DNA from: Phycisphaerales bacterium UBA2421
GTDB taxonomy: Bacteria; Planctomycetota; Phycisphaerae; Tepidisphaerales; Tepidisphaeraceae
NCBI GenBank assembly: GCA_002343075.1
Contig: DDRH01000012.1
Span: forward strand, 1-6,823
Reading direction: 5' to 3'
Length of the DNA stretch: 6,823 nucleotides
Shown: piece by piece, positions 1 to 6,543 of the stretch
Numbering within the stretch: the first letter of the stretch is position 1
How the letters are laid out: each line of letters opens with the position of its first letter
Notes under the pieces: model-generated
Databases searched by the model: none
What the model was told of the DNA's origin: nothing
Seen by the model: only the letters and a program-made list of their open reading frames with translations
Position numbers and translations under genes: made by a program

Positions 1-116
1 AAAAGTTCTGCACTAAAATCGCGAAGTCACGAGGTTTCGAGAGAAACGGCCCGTAAGACGCCAAAATCGGCCAGAAATGACATTTGTGGGGTAGGCGAGG
101 TCAACAGGTTTACACG

Positions 117-158
117 AAAAACCCCGCGGAACATGGCGTTCAGCGGGGTGTTCGTTTT
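117..158. terminator. Bidirectional intrinsic terminator
   Basis: The arms ACCCCGC (121-127) and GCGGGGT (143-149) pair. After one G/A mismatch, GAAC (129-132) pairs with GTTC (138-141) around a five-base loop, giving about 11 base pairs. Read on the minus strand the hairpin is followed directly by five T (121-117). Read on the plus strand a run of five T lies at 154-158 after a short spacer. It sits about 100 bases past the stop codon of the minus-strand metalloprotease gene and probably ends that transcript. It could also serve a plus-strand gene lying left of the window. Nothing else is recognisable in 1-245. Confidence 0.7.
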
Positions 159-245
159 TGGTGCAGACAGTTACGGGCTGCTTTCCTGGCGGGCCAGAAC
201 GTACGCCAACCAAAACACTCTGCGGTTTTCGGGTGATGCTAGACC

Positions 246-1442
246 CTAGATTGTTACTGCGCTCTGCCGCACTCGCCAAGTCGTCACTAGACCGGCGAGC
301 GCGCTCGCAAGGAGCGCGAGAGTGGATGGCTCGGGTGCACGAGAAGGCGCTTGTATGATGAATTCGTCCGAGTCAAAGCTTGGGGAATTGGTGAAGGCAC
401 GAGTATTGCCGGGTGCAAATGGGCTCGCAAGTTCGAAATTGAAAGTCTGGCCCGGCTGGATGCCGAAGGATGGAAGATCGGCCAAGAAACTCAGGACGGA
501 GGGTGAAGGATCAGCTCCGTCATCTGAAAATTCACCGCCTGGAATGATATTGCCATCAAAGAAGACGGAATGCCACCCGGTCGGGATGCCGGTAACGCTG
601 AAGTCTCCAAGGCCAATTCCGGACAACAATTGGATCGAAAACTCGGTCACCGGGTCCGTCAGACCGGGTAAATCGAGGGCATGCACGTTGTAGTCGTAGA
701 CCCAGTTAGTTCCATTGAAGACGGCGCCGCTGGCGTCCTCCGACTCGCTGAGCTTTTTCGTCGTTCCCCACATAGATTTCTTGCCGGCCTTGTCGTCATC
801 AGTCGGCGAGATGAAGGGATCGGCGCTGTTCAAGTCGGCCAACGTTGGCCCTGCGTTGGTCTTGCTATAGGCGTTTTCCCTCATTAGGGCCGACCGGGCA
901 TCATGGTCCAAGCCTTCCGCGTGTCCGATCTCGTGCTTGAGGCGTCGCGTTATCGCGTTCGAGTTTCCCGTGGTCTTAATACCCACCCGGACGGTTTCTT
1001 TGGTGAACCCATTGCTGGTCTTGTCGACTGCGTCCTTCTTGTTGGTTTCGCTGTCGGTCGCACCGGTCCAGGAAATGTGGATGTCGGCGGTTTTCTTCGC
1101 CTCCTTCTTCTTGTCGTCTGAAGATGTATCTTGCCGTACCAGTTTGAGACCACCGAAGGGGGCTTGGGCATCGTTCCATTCCTTGATCGCTTCGTCCACG
1201 GCGGCGCTGGTGCCCGCAGGCGCACCGGCTGGCGGGTCTTCTACGTAGACGTTGAGCGTGCCCCCCTTGGTCCACCACTTATCGGCGTCGTCCCATTTGG
1301 TCCATGCAAACGCTTGTGATGCGGTGAAACCGGCCAATGCCGCTAATAGCGCGATCGGCACGATGGAGCCGTGTATCCATTTGGCGACTTGCGCCACCAA
1401 GCCAGCGAGAGCGCGCGAACCACGATCAGGTTGTATCATCAT
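246..1442 (-). CDS. Secreted matrixin-like zinc metalloprotease with PEP-CTERM sorting tail
   Basis: This is a predicted zinc-dependent endopeptidase exported through Sec and then processed by an exosortase. Seen directly: a basic N-terminus followed by a hydrophobic stretch (about residues 26-45) ending in AFA, a plausible signal peptidase site; HEIGHAEGLDH at 170-180, which matches the metzincin zinc motif HExxHxxGxxH (ligands H170, H174, H180; catalytic E171); and a downstream SALM with M187 as candidate Met-turn. The catalytic domain spans roughly 50-215. Residues 240-365 form a Gly/Ser/Asp-rich, probably beta-structured region typical of PEP-CTERM proteins. The C-terminus is APEPSTLALLASALAGL followed by an Arg-containing tail, which is the PEP-CTERM tripartite signal. 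In known systems such proteins are cleaved at the PEP motif and released or anchored in the exopolysaccharide matrix. Two adjacent ATGs (1442 and 1439) follow a GGAGG; the second has the better spacing. The gene stands alone, and its substrate cannot be told from sequence. Confidence 0.9.
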   Translation of the reverse strand: MMIQPDRGSRALAGLVAQVAKWIHGSIVPIALLAALAGFTASQAFAWTKWDDADKWWTKGGTLNVYVEDPPAGAPAGTSAAVDEAIKEWNDAQAPFGGLKLVRQDTSSDDKKKEAKKTADIHISWTGATDSETNKKDAVDKTSNGFTKETVRVGIKTTGNSNAITRRLKHEIGHAEGLDHDARSALMRENAYSKTNAGPTLADLNSADPFISPTDDDKAGKKSMWGTTKKLSESEDASGAVFNGTNWVYDYNVHALDLPGLTDPVTEFSIQLLSGIGLGDFSVTGIPTGWHSVFFDGNIIPGGEFSDDGADPSPSVLSFLADLPSFGIQPGQTFNFELASPFAPGNTRAFTNSPSFDSDEFIIQAPSRAPEPSTLALLASALAGLVTTWRVRQSAVTI

Positions 1443-1447
1443 TGCGA

Positions 1448-1452
1448 CCTCC
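1448..1452 (-). promoter_or_regulatory. Ribosome binding site of the metalloprotease gene
   Basis: The minus strand reads CGGAGGTCGCA and then ATGATG. GGAGG is 5 bases from the first ATG (1442) and 8 bases from the second (1439). The second is therefore the more usual spacing and the mature start may be one residue shorter. This fixes the gene start and excludes longer readings. Confidence 0.75.
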
Positions 1453-2510
1453 GTTTTCGTACGGTGATGAGATACGCCTGGCGTCTGGCGGAAAGCTTCG
1501 CGCCATACGGCGACGGGGAACTCGGCTCAAACGCCAGCTCGCCTTTCGTAGAAGCTCATGTGACGGAACCAGCTCTGTCCCGGCGGTCGCTGGCGCGACG
1601 GGGGTGGCGCGGAATGACAGACGATCGGAAAAGCTGGGAACACCCCGGGACCGGCCACGCTTCCCCTCTATGGAGCATTCCGCGGCCGAGGAAAACCAGG
1701 CTTCTGCGGCGAATACAGCTATTCGACGAAACAAACAATGAATCCATGATCCACCCACCCTCGGATTCAAGAAGGATCTGACCAATCGACCTCGCTCCGG
1801 TCACTTTGGCCGTGTCAGAAAGCGGAGCAAAATACATGCCTTTGATATATATATGGTTTCAATTCATCGGGTTAGCAATCATCGGATACGCGTGACTGTC
1901 GATATCGTGGGCCAAGTGTAAAATACTTCGACATCTTGAACGTCTCCTCGGGCATCACTGATAGTACCGATAGCCCCTTGAGGCTCGGCCTTTGGTGGGA
2001 GTCGGGCATCTGGGGAGGTGTAAAAGAGTCCGACAGTCAAATTGGCGAGCCGGTGGGTGGCACAGTCTGTGGCGTACGGCGTATGCCGCAATCGCGGCCA
2101 ACGGGCTCCGCAGCTGCGTTCAGAGCCGAGGCGCGTAGGTGTGCCCCACCAGCCGGATCCCGCTGGTCGTCACCAGGCCTCGATTCTGTGCTCGTGCGCT
2201 GCCATCCCCGCCCTGCGTTAAGGGGGGCATGCGAAAGCACCTCTGGTCGTGGATCTGCACAGCCGATCGCCGGTATTGTCAGGGGTGTTGCGGCTAAGGA
2301 GTTGAGCCAGATCGCGTGTGTTCAGATTTCGGTGATCCAGCACAACCAGGTTGCGTCGATTCTGCCGTTGGGCTGGACAAGTTCGTCAGGACCCATCGCG
2401 GCGGCGCCGACGAAGATCCTCTCACGCTCGTAGCCATCGCCGTGCGCGCCTTTTTGCAGGACCCCATGCCTCCACTGATTCCCGTGACCACGGTGCCGAT
2501 CAGTCCCACC

Positions 2511-2538
2511 GCCCACTCGCGCGTCGAGCGCGGTGGGC
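2511..2538. repeat. Strong inverted repeat (hairpin)
   Basis: GCCCAC (2511-2516), a bulged T and CGCGC (2518-2522) pair with GCGCG (2528-2532) and GTGGGC (2533-2538). The loop is GTCGA. This gives 11 GC-rich base pairs with one bulge. No T-run follows on either strand, so it is not a classical intrinsic terminator. It may be a chance palindrome, an RNA structure or a protein-binding site. Confidence 0.45.
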
Positions 2539-3134
2539 GTCATCAGCATCACGACGATGGCCGAGAGCGCAGTGCCCTGCCGGCTGCACGGAGGATGCCG
2601 AGGACGTAGCGGGGGGCGGTCGAGGCGCATAAAGCCTCTGAAGATGGCTGATGGCTCTGTGTAGTCGGCGAGCCTGTTGCGGGCCAGGGGCGTTGGAACC
2701 ATTCACTGTACCCGCAATCAATCACACGTCCGGGCGTTCCGGCGAGCGCACGGAGCGGCCGTTTTCCGCACCGCTGCGACAGATGCTGGTGGTGGCCACC
2801 TTCCTTAGAAGTTTGGCGACGTTGTGCAGTCTGGCGCAGCGAACCATTGATGCGGTGAAGGGGCGATATGCTTGACCATGGTGCTTATCACCATGCAGCC
2901 GACCAGCATTTTTGCCGCCAGATTTCTACGGATTTGCTCCGCCGCCAAACGCAGGTGCCGGGCACGCCAATGGGGCTGCTCCCGGGCAGGGGCATCCGCC
3001 GCTCCTGCCATCGGAGTTTGCCCGTTGATGGGTCGCGGGCCGATGGTAGGCCGGCGGCGTGTGAAGCGATTCGTTATCGGCAAGCAGCTCTGGCTGGTCG
3101 AGCGCCAGGGCGCAAGATTGCCGCCGGCCGCATC

Positions 3135-3140
3135 AGGAGG
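3135..3140 (+). promoter_or_regulatory. Ribosome binding site deciding the start of the 281-residue protein
   Basis: A perfect AGGAGG is followed by AGCT and then ATG at 3145. The same reading frame stays open back to 2872, but that 91-codon extension is Arg- and Ala-rich, has no comparable ribosome binding site and looks non-coding. The Shine-Dalgarno motif therefore argues for translation from 3145. Confidence 0.75.
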
Positions 3141-3144
3141 AGCT

Positions 3145-3990
3145 ATGTCGAGAGGAACAGCCAGAGCGCAACGAATAGTCGAACGCCATTTTCGGAAGTT
3201 TGTCGAAGCGACAGGCGTTCAGGGGTTTAGGTTCGTTGTGGTCGACGTCACGAAGATCCGGAGGAAAGCGCCAAAGGTTGAGCTCGCCGTGAAATTCGCG
3301 GACAGCATTACGGTGTTGCATCAGGATGCCCATTGGCGACCTACGGGTTTGCGCAAAATCGCCGTGTCCGCTGACCAGGCAGAGGAGTTCGCGCGCCGCA
3401 TTCTTTCACGGCTCGCCGATGCCGTGTTTTTCGCAACCGTGGATGTCGGATACATGGGGCAAGTCGAGACCATTCATGCCTTCATGCGACGCAAGGCCGC
3501 ACCGGGCAAGCTCGGCAAGATCGTCGACCCGCTCACCAGTTCTTATCTGGTCCTCGCGAAGGAAACACGCCAACGCGGGTCTGACGAGTTCTTCATTCAG
3601 TTCCACGACGCCTTCGGACCAAACTGCAGCTTCAGCGGCAAGATCGAAGCGATCTGCACTGGGGCCGAACTGAGAACGTGTGCGGGTGAAGTGACCTATG
3701 ACAACAGCAGAGGCACCTTCCTGAATCATGGCATTGCGGAAAAACACATCCGCCAGGAGAACGGCTGCTGCGTGATGGACTGCCTTTTCGACCTGCAATA
3801 CGGCCTGACCGGCGTCGAGGTGACCTATACCAATGGCAACTGGAGCGTGACCGGTGGAAATTTCAGCGAGGACATTTACCACAAGGAAATCACCCTGACC
3901 TCTTGCTGTCCGCTCCCCGCTCCTCCTCTATCCAGCCTGCCCGATGAAACCGACGGCTATCTGCACAGTGGACCACTGGAGGATGAGTAG
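3145..3990 (+). CDS. Cysteine-rich hypothetical protein, 281 residues
   Basis: I do not recognise this protein. It has no signal peptide and no membrane helix, so it is probably cytoplasmic unless exported by a dedicated machine. The N-terminal half (1-150) has a mixed helix/strand pattern: a basic amphipathic start (1-20), a hydrophobic strand FRFVVVDV (28-35) and a helix-like segment around 75-95. The C-terminal half (about 155-258) is beta-rich and holds all eight cysteines: C161, C171, C179, C208-C209, C213 and C254-C255. The motif EVTY occurs twice (182-185 and 225-228), each time followed by a short Asn/Gly turn, suggesting two similar beta-hairpins. The tail (256-281) is Pro- and acid-rich and likely disordered. 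It lies 41 bases before a second cysteine-rich gene on the same strand, so co-transcription is likely. The clustered CC pairs suggest metal binding or disulfides. Function is unknown; an accessory cargo or defence-type role is speculation. Confidence 0.8.
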   Translation: MSRGTARAQRIVERHFRKFVEATGVQGFRFVVVDVTKIRRKAPKVELAVKFADSITVLHQDAHWRPTGLRKIAVSADQAEEFARRILSRLADAVFFATVDVGYMGQVETIHAFMRRKAAPGKLGKIVDPLTSSYLVLAKETRQRGSDEFFIQFHDAFGPNCSFSGKIEAICTGAELRTCAGEVTYDNSRGTFLNHGIAEKHIRQENGCCVMDCLFDLQYGLTGVEVTYTNGNWSVTGGNFSEDIYHKEITLTSCCPLPAPPLSSLPDETDGYLHSGPLEDE

Positions 3991-4031
3991 CAGGAAGACG
4001 CTCTCGCCGCAACAAGCAAGGAGATGGTTTG

Positions 4032-4628
4032 ATGCCTGACCAGGAGAAGAAAAAGGGCCCGCGCCCGGGACCGTCGAAGCGGCGGTGGCTGATCAAGTGC
4101 TGCCCCGAACTGATTCAACTGCCGGCTGATCCGATCGGCAATCATATGCGTGCGCGCAAGGGCGGTATGGTGTGGGCGGGACAGAAGTTCGAGATGCGTC
4201 TGACCTTCGCCGATTCGGAAGGTGGTGAGGGTGACTACGGGGGGTGCCGGTGCCGTTGTTGCGAGTACCGGCAGTACGTCCGCGGCACGTTCAGACTCAA
4301 TGGCCGGCTCCAGGAGCATCGTCTGGTCGGCGGACGAATGCATCCGACCAAGTGGCGAGAGGATGCGGTTCAACGGCTTCCGGGCGGCCAACTGCTGCGC
4401 TACGGCCACCGCAGGGACACCTACTCGACGTGGGATGACTATCCACCGCTCAGGGGTTCGGGATGCGCGTACATCGGGCGGGATGCGCCGGGGGTGATAG
4501 CGCTACCCGGCACTGCTTTCGAGATCGACCTCTATTTCAAGGGTGAAGTACGGGATGTGTGCGCGAACAGAATCGTGGCACAGCGATATTGGCGGGTAGC
4601 ATACGCTGGGATCTTGCGGCGGCCCTGA
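4032..4628 (+). CDS. Cysteine-rich hypothetical protein, 198 residues
   Basis: I do not recognise this protein. ATG at 4032 follows AAGGAG (4018-4023) with 8-base spacing; a TTG just before it is in frame but less likely. The first 18 residues are Lys/Arg/Pro-rich and very polar, so there is no signal peptide. Eight cysteines are visible: C23-C24, then the cluster CRCRCC (C72, C74, C76, C77) directly followed by EYRQYVRG, then C145 and C177. Other segments that look conserved in style are YGHRRDTYSTWDDY (124-137), rich in charged and aromatic residues, and GTAFEIDLYFKGEVRDVC (160-177), which looks like a beta strand pair. The CxCxCC cluster could bind a metal or form disulfides. It follows the 281-residue cysteine-rich gene, and the two may act together. 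Its 3' end overlaps, in convergent orientation, the reading frame of a truncated prophage gene. That placement suggests it arrived with, or was left beside, the phage remnant. Confidence 0.8.
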   Translation: MPDQEKKKGPRPGPSKRRWLIKCCPELIQLPADPIGNHMRARKGGMVWAGQKFEMRLTFADSEGGEGDYGGCRCRCCEYRQYVRGTFRLNGRLQEHRLVGGRMHPTKWREDAVQRLPGGQLLRYGHRRDTYSTWDDYPPLRGSGCAYIGRDAPGVIALPGTAFEIDLYFKGEVRDVCANRIVAQRYWRVAYAGILRRP

Positions 4629-4893
4629 GGATGCCGGCCGCCCGCGCCGCGGTGAAACCTGGCGAAACGATAACGGTGCTCACGGGCACCGCACGGCGAC
4701 AAGACGCACCTGTGTCAAAGACGTCAAGCAGACTGCGCATCTCGCTGATGTCCCCCGCCGCCTCCGGGCCGTCGAGGCCGACTTCCGATAGCGCATGGCG
4801 AGCCCCGCGCTCGGCCGCCCGCTCCAGGATCGCTTCAAATTCTTCCTGCGGCAGCGGCACGATCTTGGCTCGCTCGATTTGCGCTTCTTGCAT
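4537..4893 (-). CDS. DUF6127-like prophage protein with altered C-terminus
   Basis: The first about 62 residues match my memory of the DUF6127 family found beside tail genes of prophages: a PLPQEEFEAILERAAERGAR segment (13-32), then HALSEVGLDG and a DISEMRSLLDVFD helix (about 48-60). Members usually continue into an Arg-rich linker and a C-terminal membrane helix. Here the sequence after about residue 62 (near base 4708) has no proper membrane helix in any frame, only a weak Val/Ala-rich stretch, and the frame runs on until 4537. The last 92 bases overlap the convergent cysteine-rich gene, so the gene has probably lost its true 3' end by recombination or decay. ATG at 4893 follows GGGAGA with 7-base spacing; an upstream in-frame TTG at 4938 is less likely. 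The family's molecular role is not known to me. The assignment rests on remembered family features, not a search. Confidence 0.6.
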   Translation of the reverse strand: MQEAQIERAKIVPLPQEEFEAILERAAERGARHALSEVGLDGPEAAGDISEMRSLLDVFDTGASCRRAVPVSTVIVSPGFTAARAAGILRAAARSQRMLPANIAVPRFCSRTHPVLHP

Positions 4894-4934
4894 GACCGCG
4901 TCTCCCGAAATGAATAACCCTGCAGTTGCCCCGA

Positions 4935-5603
4935 TCAAGTATCCGGAGTAATGCGAACGACGTTGACTCCGTCGGTGACTAGCACAGCCCGCTTCCCCTG
5001 CGCCACCACGACGCCGCTTCCCGCTGCCGTCTTGAACGTCGTGGTGAACGCGCCGCTGTTGTTACAGAACACGACGGCTTGCCAACTGTTCGGCACGATG
5101 ACGTTTCGATTCCCGGTCAACGCGCCGGTCGTCTTCAGGTACGAACATCGCGCCTTGTCGGCATTGGCCGGCGCAGTCAGATCCACATCCGCCGTCGTCA
5201 CGGCGACGCTACCATTGCTCGGCAGATAGGCCGGCGCCACCCAGGCCCGGTTGTCCGTGTAGCTCGTCACCGACGACGCCCCGGTGACGACGGTGTAGAG
5301 CGGAATCGATCCGCCGGTGAATCCCACGGTATTCTTCGACACCACCCCCGCGCGCGTCGCCTCGATGTAATTCGTAGTGGACGCACTCAGCGTCAGCGCC
5401 GCCGCGTTGTTGCTGATCGTGGTCAGCACGCCATCAACCAGCATCACGCCGCCGTAGTAGCACCAGTTGAGGCCGGAGCACAAGCTGGCGCGCCGCCCGA
5501 ACAGCATCGCCGGGCTACCGGCGTCGAACAGCGCGTTGGCCGTCACTTCCTTGGACGACTGCGATTGCGCGATCAGGTCGAGATTCGTGGTGCTGCTGGC
5601 CAC
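4935..5603 (-). CDS. Phage tail-fibre-like structural protein (DUF2793-like N-terminus)
   Basis: A 222-residue virion-type protein. The N-terminal segment, with NLDLIAQSQSSKEVTANALF at about residues 7-26, resembles the start of DUF2793-type phage proteins, which are found just after the large tail protein in prophages. The rest is rich in Thr, Ser, Val, Ala and Gly with short alternating strands, as in fibre or baseplate-appended proteins. Recognisable stretches are YYGGVMLVDGVLTTI (about 49-63) and a C-terminal block from about 160 on, with NVIVPNSWQAVVF and GKRAVLVTDGVNVVRI, a pattern common at the ends of tail-fibre modules. It begins with GTG at 5603, three bases after the TAG of the upstream tail gene. 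The only Shine-Dalgarno candidate, GAGG, lies just inside that gene's 3' end, so translation is probably coupled. It would act in the virion, perhaps in host contact. No frame damage is visible. Confidence 0.8.
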   Translation of the reverse strand: MASSTTNLDLIAQSQSSKEVTANALFDAGSPAMLFGRRASLCSGLNWCYYGGVMLVDGVLTTISNNAAALTLSASTTNYIEATRAGVVSKNTVGFTGGSIPLYTVVTGASSVTSYTDNRAWVAPAYLPSNGSVAVTTADVDLTAPANADKARCSYLKTTGALTGNRNVIVPNSWQAVVFCNNSGAFTTTFKTAAGSGVVVAQGKRAVLVTDGVNVVRITPDT

Positions 5604-6110
5604 GGTCTACCTCGTGATGGACGTGGTGAGCGGATATCCCCGGCCAACGGTGGCCGAGATCTGGTAGAGCTTGAGATACAGCGTCGCCTGGTTGGCGCCG
5701 AAGTCGCTGACCTGATCAGTGCTGGCATAGACGCAGGACGGCGAACTCACCGTGATCGTCCGCTTGACCGCCGCATAGCTGCCGTCGGCGTAGACGTCGA
5801 TCGCGTACGACTCGCTGGCCTCGCTGAGCGACGCGTCGACGTTGTCTCGCCACTCTCCACCGTCGCGCGTGCGGCGAATCCAGCTCAGCGCCCAATCATT
5901 GCTCGAAGAGTCCCGGTTTCCGGTCAGGGCGATCGGCGACAGCGGCCTGAGATTGACGCTCTGATAGGCAAACGCCCGGTTGGTATCGGTGCTGATGTCG
6001 CGATCGACCGTGATGCCGCGGTACAGGTACGACAGGCCGATCGACCCGAAACTCATCGCGATGGCCGCCACGTCAGTGGTGTCGAGCAGGACCAGCGCAT
6101 CACCGACGGC

Positions 6111-6117
6111 GTGTCCC
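6111..6117 (-). other. Second, compensating frame break in the tail gene
   Basis: The minus strand reads GCGATTGGGACACGCCGTC. The middle frame goes A-I-G-T-R-R-R and stops. Adding back one CA dinucleotide gives A-I-G-T-H-A-V-G-D, matching the expected family sequence and joining the third segment. Alternatively one extra G was inserted in the GGG run. The event returns the frame to that of the first segment. Confidence 0.65.
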
Positions 6118-6537
6118 AATCGCCCATTCGGTGCCGAACCGCCCGCGCAGCAGGTTCTGCAGCGTGTAGCTCGTGCCGCTCACCAACGTGCAGGTCTGCG
6201 CCGCGACGATCTCCCAGCGCCCATCCGCCCCGTACGCAAAGTGGTTCGTGCCACCGAGCATCGCCAGCTGCGTCACGCTGTACAGCGCGCCTTGCGCCAG
6301 CGTGACGTTCAGCAAGCTGGCGCAGTCGATGACCCGGTGCTCGACCACGCCGATGCTGTTGGTACAGGTGCCCAGCGCCGACTCCGGTGGCCCGAAATCC
6401 TGCACACTCGCCCAGGTGCTGCCCGCATCGGTCGATTGCATCAGCACCCCACCGCGCCACCCCGCCAGGGCGCCGGTCATCGCCGCCAGGAACGAAGGCC
6501 CCGACTGCGCACTGTTGATCATTGGCACGTCGAGCAG

Positions 6538-6543
6538 CACACA
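6538..6543 (-). other. First frame break in the tail gene, at a CA dinucleotide tract
   Basis: The minus strand reads GTGTATGTGTGCTGCTCGAC. The upstream frame continues V-Y-V-C-C-S and stops at 6519. Removing one TG dinucleotide gives V-Y-V-L-L-D-V-P, which runs smoothly into the second segment. The tract on the plus strand is CACACA. A two-base expansion is the simplest explanation; a one-base loss is also possible. Confidence 0.7.

Larger units (their letters stand above)
1443..3144. other. Long region with no convincing gene, possibly decayed
   Basis: All open frames here are short, overlap on both strands, lack good ribosome binding sites and give Arg/Pro/Ser-rich products typical of chance frames in GC-rich DNA. 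The part near 1443-1870 should hold the promoter of the minus-strand metalloprotease. An AT-rich patch at about 1829-1869, including an alternating TA run, is the only promoter-like stretch, and it lies about 400 bases from the start codon. On the minus strand, short segments read more like real protein: one ending at 2322 (contains IFVGAAAMGPDELVQPNGR), continued in another frame to about 2230 (contains VVLDHRNLNTRDLAQLLSR), and a third at about 2700-2880 (contains FTASMVRCARLHNVAKLLRK). They may be fragments of degraded genes, but I cannot assign a family. Confidence 0.5.

Noticed and set aside
13..279. Minus-strand open frame across the terminator
   Set aside because: It reads through a strong hairpin terminator and overlaps the end of the metalloprotease gene; it shows no protein-like features.
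1829..1869. AT-rich patch as a promoter of the metalloprotease
   Set aside because: TTGAAA and TATATC-like hexamers can be picked on the minus strand but the spacing is poor and the start codon is about 400 bases away, so I do not call a promoter.
1936..2433. Plus-strand open frame of 165 codons
   Set aside because: No ribosome binding site, no recognisable motif, and a composition typical of chance frames in GC-rich DNA. Not strong enough to call a gene.
2322..2702. Minus-strand open frame of 126 codons as an intact gene
   Set aside because: Only its last part reads like protein, the rest is Arg/His/Pro-rich, and there is no good ribosome binding site. Kept only as a possible decayed fragment.
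4559..4951. Plus-strand open frame of 130 codons
   Set aside because: Antisense of the DUF6127-like gene, overlapping the end of the cysteine-rich gene, with no start signal.
5079..6305. Long plus-strand open frame of 408 codons
   Set aside because: It is the antisense of the tail and fibre genes. The product is dominated by Arg, His and Ala without domain-like sequence, while the minus strand gives recognisable phage proteins.
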